Source: Phoronis ovalis (lineage: Eukaryota > Phoronida > Phoronidae). Taken from it: a DNA stretch of 19,713 nucleotides. Shown in pieces: positions 11,579-19,713 of this stretch. The position numbers and the translations under genes are program-made. The stretch spans positions 12,003 through 31,715 of the forward strand of contig JAOXYB010026957.1 in NCBI GenBank assembly GCA_028565635.1, given 5' to 3'. Position 1 is the stretch's first letter, and each line of letters starts with the position of its first letter. The notes beneath the pieces were generated by a model. It had not been told where the DNA came from. It was given only the letters and a program-made list of their open reading frames with translations, and did no database searches.

Positions 11579-11645
11579 TTTTATTTTTATACGATGCATG
11601 ATAATATGTTGCAAACAAATGTTTTATTTTTATACGATGCATGAT
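11579..11645. repeat. 24-bp direct repeat, period 43 bp
   Basis: A 24-bp sequence of T-rich start ending ATACGATGCATGAT occurs at 11579-11602 and identically at 11622-11645, with 19 bp between. The GATGCATGAT end contains an octamer/POU-like ATGCAT core, but the repeat has no assigned function. Confidence 0.8.
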
Positions 11646-11899
11646 CCGTATTTTGAAAAAGTAAACATTGCCTAGTCTTGGTCATGGATGGTATACAAAA
11701 AATAAATTGCCTCCATTTTACTGTGTTTTGTCATAGTATTTAGAATAGTTTAGATAATATACTTCCCTTTTGGGATCTCCAATACAACTGACTTTAGTAA
11801 TATTATCATAGCGCAAGTCTTTACTTAGAAAACACGTCAGTTTCTAATGTCTAGCTGGTTCAGAATTATATGTAGTCACGGATTATAAGTTATGCCCAG

Positions 11900-11942
11900 T
11901 TATGTGTATTCAATCCATTTTATGACATTTATGTGTATTCAA
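11900..11942. repeat. 14-bp direct repeat, period 29 bp
   Basis: TTATGTGTATTCAA occurs at 11900-11913 and at 11929-11942. A weaker third copy (TTTATTTGCATTCAA) follows within 15 bp. It is short and A+T-rich and probably a local tandem remnant. Confidence 0.6.
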
Positions 11943-12772
11943 GCTATATAATTTATTTGCATTCAAAGGTATATTATAATTTTAAAGCACTTTTTACTAC
12001 AGGCTCATGCTTGTAAATAAACTCCGTCTTATTGCAGAGAAGTGTGAAAGTTGGCGATTACGGGCGATTACCAAAATTCGCGGCCCTGTTCTTGACCTGT
12101 ATTAATGCTCTAGTTTATCTGAATTATTTAATCATCATTTATCAGGTTATTACGAGGGCGTTTTCATTTGCTCCTTGCCAAAGTGTTAAAGTAACTTGGA
12201 GGTTATTTCAACTTCTGTTTTTTCTAAATTAAGCTTTTAAGATGCTCTTATCTAATTTTTGGGCTGCCCAATGATTCGAGACGGTCCTGTTCACAACAAC
12301 AACATCATATTTCCAGTTTTATTTGGGACACCTTAACAATACACTCGGTGATTATTTTGCACCGAGATATTGCCAAGTGCTTTCGCATGGTTGCACACGG
12401 ATGTCTTCTTTCCCCTTGTGCTATTATTTATGTCTGGTATAAAAATAGCTCTTGTTTATGTTCAGGATTGCATGTACAGAACTACGGTGTGTTGTTGATC
12501 AACATAACATTTCTCGATATCAAGTGCATATCCGGAGTGTATATATAGAACGTGATGACAGAGCTAATTACCGAGATTAATAAAAGAACATAGACAACTG
12601 ATCGAGCTAATTATAAAACAATGACATCAGAACGGTGTTATTCACATAATGTCTATAGCGATTGAGCTAAGTTATTTTGTCATAGAAATCAAGATAACCA
12701 TAATAATTAACACTTAGGTGCACGATTCTGTTGACGCATTTTATGGACAAAAATATAAAGGATGTAATATAT

Positions 12773-12783
12773 GGGGATTCCCC
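12773..12783. promoter_or_regulatory. Palindromic kappaB-type site
   Basis: GGGGATTCCCC is a perfect palindrome around its central T and fits the Rel/NF-kappaB consensus GGGRNNYYCC and the Dorsal-type G-run plus C-run form. It stands about 2.27 kb upstream of the EGR ATG. It is a single isolated site, so function is speculative. Confidence 0.3.
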
Positions 12784-12889
12784 GATGGTAACCAATAAGT
12801 GACCATGCATTTCTACGATAGCTAAATCTCATGTATTATGTACAATACATATTTATTTTAATTAATACAACACGTAACAAAAATAAAAT

Positions 12890-13485
12890 CTTATTTTAGT
12901 TTTAAAAAAGCAAAACCGAAATGACGTACATGTATCTACAGCAAACTATCCCGGTATACGATAGCATATCAAACTATTTCAACTGAAGTGTCTAAGAAAA
13001 CACTTCAGGTGATAATTTCTTGATCGCGTTCATTGTAGGTGTTTTAGCCAATATTGAAAGAAGATATCTAAAGCCAGTTTTCTATAATTTGTTATATGTA
13101 ATCATGGGCTAGCATGACGCGAACAATTTACGATTTATAAATGGAAACAGTCTTAATTTATCTTGAAACGAGTGAGTGATGTAAAATTTGGACTGGGTTG
13201 AAATAGCACTGCGTAAAGTTTGTCAATTTTGTCCAAAATTTTGTTAATATAACTTTTCAAATTATATATTTTATTCCAGCCCTTCCAATTTTGCTTATAA
13301 ATTTGAGTTTCAAAACCAGTTAAATAATAGATAATATCAAACTTGGAAAAATATGCAAAATTTAGGCGCAATTTCCTTTTGAGACAATAAACATATAGAA
13401 AATATGATATATACACCGCATGGTGCAATTTAACATCCGCTTTAATGTTTTAATACCTAAATAGCTCTCGACTTGCAAAAGTTTA
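12890..13485. repeat. Duplicated block A (diverged copy of 15050-15560)
   Basis: Ordered similarity to 15050-15560 is visible by eye. Shared landmarks are CTTATT-CAG/TTAG at the start, GATAGCAT-TCAAACT, AACACTTCAGG, TTTGTTATATGTAATCATGG, then CAT-GA-GC, TTATAAAT and GTCTT-ATTTATCT, and in the distal part a GCTTTAATG and CTCGA-CTT tail. Indels are frequent, so the duplication is old. No terminal inverted repeats, target duplication or convincing ORF was found. The 91-codon minus ORF at 13153-13428 is within this repeat and A+T-driven. Confidence 0.7.
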
Positions 13486-13540
13486 AGAGCTTGTCGACTG
13501 ATACGTGATTAGTAACATGATAGTATTTTAAATTTTTTTT

Positions 13541-13868
13541 CAATTTAAATATTACGAGAGTCGGAAAAACACTTGATAACATAGGTCGAATAAAAAGTCA
13601 TCCTATTAGAAATCATTCACTCCAACCAGTTATATGTTGTATTACTTAAATTGTAATTCAGACGCCCATTATTTTAAGATATATCTGTTTACAAGTAACA
13701 TAAGTTTTCCGGGTTTACCGACCGAATCTTGATGATCCAAGCAATGTAACAACCTTTGTAGCGTGTGTAAAATCAAGTTAATATCTTTGGTAATTAAAGT
13801 ATTTTAGGTGTAAAAATAGCATGTTCTCATCAGTGAGGAAGGCCTCAGCTACCTCTACAACTACACTT
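13541..13868. repeat. Tandem duplication block B, copy 1
   Basis: The first of two head-to-tail copies, with period about 342 bp. It runs from CAATTTAAAT (13541) to ACCTCTACAACTACACTT (ends 13868). It differs from copy 2 by scattered substitutions and a few small indels, for example TATATGTTGTATT against TTGTATT. No protein is shared in frame between the copies. Confidence 0.95.
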
Positions 13869-13882
13869 TTTAAAAAAAAATT

Positions 13883-14208
13883 CAATTTAAATGTTACGAG
13901 AGTCGGAAAAACGTTTGATAACATAGGTCGAATAAAAGTCATCCTATTAGAAATCATTCACCCCAACCAGTTGTATTACTTAAATAGTAATCCAGACGCC
14001 CATTATTTTAAGATATATCTGTTTACAAAAACAAGTAACATTAGTTTTCCGGGATTACCGACCGAATCTTAATGATCCAAGCAATGTAACAACCTTTGTA
14101 GCGCGTGTAAAATCAAGTTAATATCTTTGGTAATTAAAATATTTTAGGTGTAAAAATAGCATGTTCTCATCAGTGAGGAAGGCCTCAGCTACCTCTACAA
14201 CTACACTT
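13883..14208. repeat. Tandem duplication block B, copy 2
   Basis: The second copy of block B, 342 bp downstream at its left end and 340 bp downstream at its right end. The two copies are joined by an A-rich linker (13869-13882). The last ~90 bp (GCATGTTCTCATCAGTGAGG onward) is essentially identical between the copies, which points to a recent or partly homogenised tandem duplication. The 83-codon plus ORF at 13821-14072 crosses the junction and is an artefact of the repeat. Confidence 0.95.
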
Positions 14209-14884
14209 CAACCATTACGTCCGCTACAAACATATTAACCTATGAATGTGAACAGAATGCTTATATTTAAGTACTCGGCGCCCTATCTGTACTTGCTGTT
14301 TTTTTTTGCATAAAAATAGATGGTTTCAAGGTAGGCTTCTATAGTAGTGTATTTAGGGGATTATTTACGCCTGATAACGAGTCACTGACACAGAGTTGCA
14401 CATGCTAAACAACAACCTAACGGACAAAACACACACACACACACTACATTGCTCTCATTTTAGTTCTTTGTAAGGGTTTTTATACTCTTTATTCAATCAA
14501 TGTGTATTCATAATTCGAGACACATGTTTTCTTAATCTGGCTATTTGCACTTTAAGGAATCACTTTACCGTCATTTTTAGGTCCTGCATACTATTTCAGT
14601 GGCGGGTTTCAGGCTTTCCCCAAGGATCGAGAACACTTCGGGTCTAGAGTAGACGTTTTAATTTATGTATTATTATAAAAGGATAACAGTAACAAGAGAA
14701 AATCAAGGAATGGAAGAATTAGTCAGAGTGACGATGTGTGCGCGACGTGGTTCTAAGGGAGTCCCCTAAAATAAAATTTTATTTTATGTTTCGAAATATT
14801 CAAAAAGAACTATCAAAATTGCTCAATTTAACATTCATATTGTGCAAGAAAATTTCTAATGCATTCCGGTTTTTTTAATTAATG
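14209..14884. other. Spacer between repeat blocks, no gene
   Basis: A+T-rich spacer. The only distinct item is an (AC)8 microsatellite at 14429-14444. No ORF or regulatory cluster is seen. Confidence 0.5.
14429..14444. repeat. (AC)8 microsatellite
   Basis: Eight uninterrupted AC dinucleotides on the plus strand. Confidence 0.9.
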
Positions 14885-15050
14885 CACTATTGTAAACACG
14901 AAAAATATTTTAGTCTTGGATCCCCCTTTGTTGTAACTCCTTTAAGATATATCCTAATAATTTATTGCTACCATAACTAGGGAAAAGCCTCCGAATCATT
15001 ATTCCCGTTGTTGCGAATACATTAAATATTACCATTCCCGTTTTGTTTTA
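14885..15050. repeat. Duplicated block C (copy of parts of 15655-16010)
   Basis: Shared ordered landmarks with 15655-16010 are TTTTAGTCTTGG, CCTTTGTTGTA, ATATC-TA-TAAT-TATTGCTAC, TAACTAGGGAAA and CGAATACA. It abuts block A' directly. Confidence 0.7.
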
Positions 15051-15560
15051 ATCTTATTCCAGAAAAAAAAAATCGGAATACAAATAACGTATATATATGT
15101 ACAGTAACATTGGTTCGACGCGGACGATAGCATGTCAAACTTATGCTCTAGTGCGGCAGCGCTCTTTCACCTTTCGACTTACTTGTATATGAAAATAACA
15201 CTTCAGGCGGTAATGATCGTACCGCTGTTCGTTTTATAGTTTGTTATATGTAATCATGGATCGACATGATGCATACAAGTTATAAATAATGGAACCTGTC
15301 TTGATTTATCTGTGAAGTGAAATTTGAACTGGAACGAATTCGAATTTGTTAATGACACTTTTGTAATTAACGCTTGTTTAATACATTAGTACCAAGCCGA
15401 GAAAATATATAAAATTAATGCACAATTTGTTTTAAAACAAAAAAATATTAAAAATACTAAGTATATTTAATATCCTTGCATGAAAATACTTGTGTAATTT
15501 TAATGCTTGCTCTTTAATACTTGAATGTGTTTATAATTCTATCTCGATCCGACTTTGACA
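15050..15560. repeat. Duplicated block A' (diverged copy of 12890-13485)
   Basis: Same landmarks as block A in the same order and orientation, about 2.1 kb away. It also carries its own insertion of about 50 bp containing a locally G+C-rich GTGCGGCAGCGCTC (15151-15164), absent from block A. Confidence 0.7.
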
Positions 15561-15654
15561 ATTTTATTAAGAGACACCTGGTTTGTTTGTTTGTCTGATA
15601 TTTGCACGCGTTTAGTGTTTGAAAATTAAGGGAATCCCGAAAGTCATCAATTTT

Positions 15655-16010
15655 TTATACACTTATTTTGACACAAGGTTACTTTTAGTCTTGGGCGCAC
15701 CTTTGTTGTATTTCTTTAAAATGCAAACTCAATAACCCAGGACCCAAAAGTGTCTTGTTTGATATTGTCTCTTTGTCCAACGAAAGTTAACAATTAATGC
15801 TAAAAAAAAATATCCCAAATCTACCAGACCGGTATGTTAAAAGTCTGCGAATGCCAATATAAAAGTTTCCTTAGTGAATATATCTTAGTAATGTATTGCT
15901 ACTGTAACTAGGGAAAGTCTCCAAATCTTTATTCAACCGGTGTTCCGAATACACATGTATATCAAACGTAATATTGCCAATTTCCGTCCTTCTTATCCGA
16001 GATAAGAAGA
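15655..16010. repeat. Duplicated block C' (copy of 14885-15050 with internal extra DNA)
   Basis: It matches block C in two separated parts (about 15683-15722 and 15875-15955), with about 150 bp in between that block C lacks. Either C lost this piece or C' gained it. Orientation is the same as C. Confidence 0.65.
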
Positions 16011-18136
16011 ATGGTATTTTATATAAACTTGCTTAAATACGTTCATTATAATTCTTAAAATTTTAGTTAATTTAAATGTTCAGATTTTTTTTAATTGTGA
16101 ACGTACGTCATTCATGCCCTTTAATGGAAACAAAAGTAAGCAAGCAATTTCTGTATTACATCATGTGGCGGTTGTTTAACCTTCTTAAAAATGTAGGAGG
16201 TTGAGGTACGGGATTGATGTAAATTTACCTTGCCTTTTTTACTGGCAAGAGTTACTGAAATGCAAAAGTATGAATGGCTATTTCACTGATTACACATGTC
16301 TTGCGCGTCAGCATTTTGCATATATGTAAACCAGTATCTGATATTGTCTGCTTTTTATCCGATTTCTGCATATCATAATTAATAAGAATAATAATTTATA
16401 AAGCGCAAATATTTCTGGGTAAAACTCATATGCACTGTACGATGAAAGATGTATAAAATTACTATAAATTAAGTTTTCATAAGCTGTGATAAGAAAAATC
16501 TGCTGCTGTTTTTCTAAATGTAGCTAGTAATGAAATCCACGATTCCTATTGTTATTATTTTTATTTAGATGCCGACTAGACACAAGCTCTATATCTCCTT
16601 AGCGTACAGAACTGGCTATCTGTCCAAATAGTAAGATACCATCAGTTCAGACTTGTTCTGGACCTATTTTTAATATTATAACTATTTGTCAGTTTCTAGT
16701 CACATTACGTTAACTTGTACAGCCAACAAACTAGATATTTCCAGCCAAGAAATTAAAGTTTATGTGTACTTAAAAATTGACTCATTATATCCTTCTAATT
16801 GTGCATAGTTTAGCATCATGTACCCTGATACATGTAGGGCGACGTATCACACTGTACTTGGGTACGTAGCATGGATGACCATGTACTTTTTAAAAGTGAC
16901 AAGTACCGATTAAGTACATATTCAAATTGAACAATAAAAAAATTGGTCAAATCTCAAATCTGTTCATGGGATAGGACACAATAGTGAACAGGCACATTGT
17001 GGGGATAGGAAATGTAGTACATGTAACTTAAAATAAATTACTAATTGTCCATTACTTGAAAAAAACTTGCTTTTCCTTAAAGAATAGGAAGTTCAATAAC
17101 CCTGCAGATACAAAACTAATAACCTGTGGCCATGGTGATTTAATTTCAACACGATTTTAAATTATGTTTATTTCGGTAGATTAATATATTTTTTGTTCAA
17201 ATGTTATAGCCTTTCAAAATTCAAATATCAGACTTCATTTTTTCTGATATCCATATTTTTTTTTAAATCGCATTTTTTCATTACAAGTATAAGCAAAGTA
17301 AACTTTCAATAAATAAGCGGTGGTTTTACCATTTACCATTTTGACAACTCGGAAGTTTAAGCTTTGTATCTGCGGCATTCTTACATTAAATTTTCAAGTA
17401 GCATGGTTAGTAATGCTTATTTCTAAAAACCTTTCCAAAATTGTACACTTTCACTTAGTGGTTTATAATTTTTATCTTTGTTTTACAGTTTACAAAATTT
17501 AAAGTAAAAGCTGCAGTACCTCTTTAAATAAAATGAATTTCAAAGCGTTAAAAATGACAGTGCAATTTTTAGACATACTAAACTTATAAGATATGATCTC
17601 AAGGCTTTGTGTATAGACACAATTGATGTAAATAAGCAAATTTATTATTTTAATGTCTAATTAAATACACACAGTGAGCCCAGACTTTTCTCTGTTTGAT
17701 ATAGTGCAAATTGTATGACTTCGAAATAAAACACTGAAGTTCACAAGGTTAAATAGCACTAGTAGGTTTTATTCCCAACAAAAAGTAATAAATCCATAAA
17801 TATAATATTCTCTCATATCTACATTAAATAACAATTCATAGCAGGGTGTTTAATTCAGTGCACATTATTTGACGCCATATGATTGATATGCAGCAAGCAT
17901 AGCTTTACTTCTGACTGAAATGCAAATTAGTACAACAGTTCAATCATAAAATTTGCCCATTTATAAGATATGGTGGCTGCACTAAGAAAACTGACATTAT
18001 TACCTTGTAGGGGTAACATCAACCTAATATAGAAAATAGAGATTTTGCAAGAACATATATATGTATCAGCTAAAAAATATCGGAGGAGCTGCAATTCCTT
18101 AAATCTTATTATTAATTACTTAAAATCTAATTGGTG
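16011..18136. other. Intergenic A+T-rich DNA downstream of the PEBP-family gene
   Basis: No gene is recognised. The 60-codon plus ORF at 17320-17502 is hydrophobic and A+T-driven and matches nothing I know. A short CATGTA...TACATG hairpin lies near 16819-16836, and several AGTAC repeats occur between 16850 and 16916. Confidence 0.5.
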
Positions 18137-18142
18137 TTTATT
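18137..18142 (-). terminator. Candidate polyadenylation signal of the PEBP-family gene
   Basis: TTTATT reads AATAAA on the minus strand, about 210 nt after the stop codon, a plausible 3' UTR length. Other hexamers occur further left (for example near 17767), so the choice is tentative. Confidence 0.35.
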
Positions 18143-18350
18143 TCACATACTAGTTCCTCAAGTCCTAGCCCCCTTCAAATAAAAGCCTATAATAAAAAGC
18201 AAATATTTTTCATCCTAAATATAATACAACCCCATTTTAGTTAAACAGAATCTTAAAAGATAAACTCTGCAAAAATTCAATGTCGTTCAAAAAGCTTTTT
18301 GAGTAAATAAAGTCTAACATTTCTATATTGGAACTTATTATAATAGAAAT

Positions 18351-18544
18351 TTAAGGATTTTTCACCATATATTCAAAACCTGCTTGTGGAGTACAAAAAT
18401 TGTTATTGGCCATAAAAGCAGCCAAATCAAATTTTCCTCTGAAACTTCCAAAATCTGTACCTATCACTTCTCCATGCTGTTGAAAGAGGAAAAACTGGTA
18501 TCGATGTGGTCCAGAACCTTTTGGTGGTGTAGGTGGATTATACT
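18351..18544 (-). CDS. PEBP (phosphatidylethanolamine-binding) family protein, last coding exon, partial
   Basis: The exon starts at 18544 after acceptor TTTTTATTTCAG, supplies the last two bases of a split codon and then 63 codons, and stops at TAA 18353-18351. The peptide YNPPTPPKGSGPHRYQFFLF at its start is the conserved second PEBP block: the GPHRY strand lines the anion/phosphate pocket. It continues RGKFDLAAFMANNNFCTPQAGFEY, matching the C-terminal KFDLxxFxxxxxLxxPxAG segment of the fold. The HRYQFFLF and short MVKNP end resemble PEBP4-like or secreted PEBPs more than PEBP1 (RKIP), which ends further on with a C-terminal helix. The first PEBP block (DPDxP...WxHW) and any signal peptide would lie in upstream exons to the right, which I could not find before the window end. 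Ligand and role are unknown. Confidence 0.85.
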
Positions 18545-19713
18545 CTGAAATAAAAATTACCATCAAATGAGTTGTAGGAATCTATGTGAAGATTGAATTT
18601 AACATTTGGGATCAGACAGACTCCTCTTCCCAGTGTGACAAATTCACTGGCAAAATGGGAGGATTGGGAAATAGATCATTGTCTATTTACTACACACTCG
18701 GCATAAATCATCCAGATACACTGAAAATCTGACCAAAAACTAACACCCTTTTAGTTATAAATATCTGGAAAATGATCCACTCTTCTAATGTATCTTGAAA
18801 CTGCCCCTGCTAACATTGCCTCTCAATTCTCCAAAGTAGAATCAAAACCCAGAGGGGACGTTACATTTTTCATTGAACAAGATTTATTTAATAGTTTTAG
18901 TAGCTGGATTACTGGTCTTGCACACATCTACAGTATCTCAAGTAACGCATAAGATGGGAGAAGATAAGAAGATACATTGGATGCATGTTGCAGGATGTAG
19001 CGGCCAAGCTGAACACCTCCACATAACATTTGAAAAAAGACCCAGCACTCAAAGAATTGATACTTGATCATCTTGGCTGTGGATATGCAGCGGAGCATTT
19101 TCTGTCAATTCATTTTTTTAATATGAAAATCAAGATTTTGAAAATAATTAACTGCATAGAGACTTAGATTAATTATTCAGTAAACCGTCACTGGCCTCTA
19201 AACTCATCTATTCTTACACCTGTACTGGATAGACCGATATATCATCCCGTATTTTTACTAGGATGGTTATATATACTGCTATCATCATTGCCTATACTAT
19301 CAGTAGCCACATGACTATAACACGGTCACATAAACTGTCGGCCAAAGATTTGTTATCCATATCAAAAGTCACGGGGACAGGTGATACTGTATATAGAGGC
19401 ATTGTTCTATCTTTATGTCAAGCAGTTATCACATGGGAGAAACACACAGTTCCAGGAGTGAACTGATATATGTGATTAAATAACTTATATCATAAATGAA
19501 TCAATATACATATATACAGACTACATGTACATTAGACAATTTTAATTAAAAGAAATAGTACCAGTTGCTATATATAACAATGGAACAAAAATTGCTTTTT
19601 GTAGGTACACTTTTTTTGTATTAGTAATTATTTTGATAGCAATTAACTGTAACTAGAACAGCTGTGCTAATCAGAATAAAAACAGAAGTTTTAGGGAAAC
19701 ATAGACAATGTTG
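18545..19713 (-). other. Intron (5' side) of the PEBP-family gene; no upstream exon recognised
   Basis: This lies directly upstream of the PEBP acceptor on the minus strand, so at least the left part is intron. I looked for the DPDxP and WxHW blocks on the minus strand and saw none. Plus-strand ORFs at 18873-19067 and 19263-19466 match no family I know. An imperfect hairpin built on CATCC...GGATG lies near 19232-19273. The upstream PEBP exons probably lie beyond the right edge. Confidence 0.45.

Larger units (their letters stand above)
11289..12889. other. Region upstream of the EGR cluster, no gene recognised
   Basis: No ORF here resembles a known family; those present are short and A+T-driven. 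Content noted: a 24-bp direct repeat at 11579-11602 and 11622-11645, a 14-bp direct repeat at 11900-11913 and 11929-11942, and a palindromic kappaB-type site at 12773-12783. It may hold further distal EGR control sequence. Confidence 0.45.

Noticed and set aside
13153-13428. 91-codon minus ORF rich in Tyr, Ile and Lys
   Set aside because: It lies within duplicated block A, its frame is not kept in block A', and its composition is A+T-driven.
18873-19466. Two plus-strand ORFs right of the PEBP exon, one with a hydrophobic N-terminus
   Set aside because: They match no known family, lie on the strand opposite the PEBP gene, and an HW dipeptide resembling the PEBP block is on the wrong strand.

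Overview
The window is A+T-rich (about two thirds by eye) animal genomic DNA. It has spliced genes with GT/AG introns, long non-coding spacers and non-autonomous repeats, and no prokaryotic operon features. The best-supported gene is an EGR-family (Egr/Krox/NGFI) zinc-finger transcription factor. It is clearly animal but differs from all four vertebrate EGR paralogues outside the fingers. Base composition, repeat style and gene content fit a lophotrochozoan, perhaps a bivalve mollusc; that placement is inference.

All three recognisable genes lie on the minus strand. (1) 2103-2499 is the first coding exon of a protein with a harmonin-N-like domain (harmonin/whirlin/PDZD7 group). Its spliced 5' leader and a CRE/CCAAT promoter at about 3.9-4.0 kb lie to the right, and the rest of the gene runs off the left edge. 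(2) 7859-10512 is a complete two-exon EGR gene: exon 1 at 10263-10512, a 938-bp phase-1 intron, and exon 2 at 7859-9324. The 571-residue product has three C-terminal C2H2 fingers. (3) 18351-18544 is the last coding exon of a PEBP-family protein whose upstream exons were not found in the window.

The EGR locus is the most informative part. Upstream of it are four perfect CArG boxes (10717, 11053, 11153, 11213). The three distal ones each touch a GGAA Ets core, the layout expected for SRF/TCF control of an immediate-early gene. There are also three CRE-like TGACGTA sites, two of them inside a nested palindrome. Intron 1 holds one perfect and one variant EGR binding site, which suggests autoregulation. 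The layout resembles vertebrate EGR1 control: growth-factor/ERK input through SRF and Elk, cAMP/Ca input through CREB, and feedback by the product.

The remaining DNA is intron or intergenic. It contains a well-formed 306-bp hAT-like MITE with 8-bp target duplications (1379-1684), a possible 129-bp inverted-repeat element (3177-3305), and a 3-kb mosaic of duplicated blocks (about 12.89-16.01 kb) that includes a 342-bp-period tandem duplication. No rRNA, tRNA or CRISPR feature was seen. I did not find a clearly new multi-gene system. The strongest lead is the immediate-early and autoregulatory architecture around the EGR gene.
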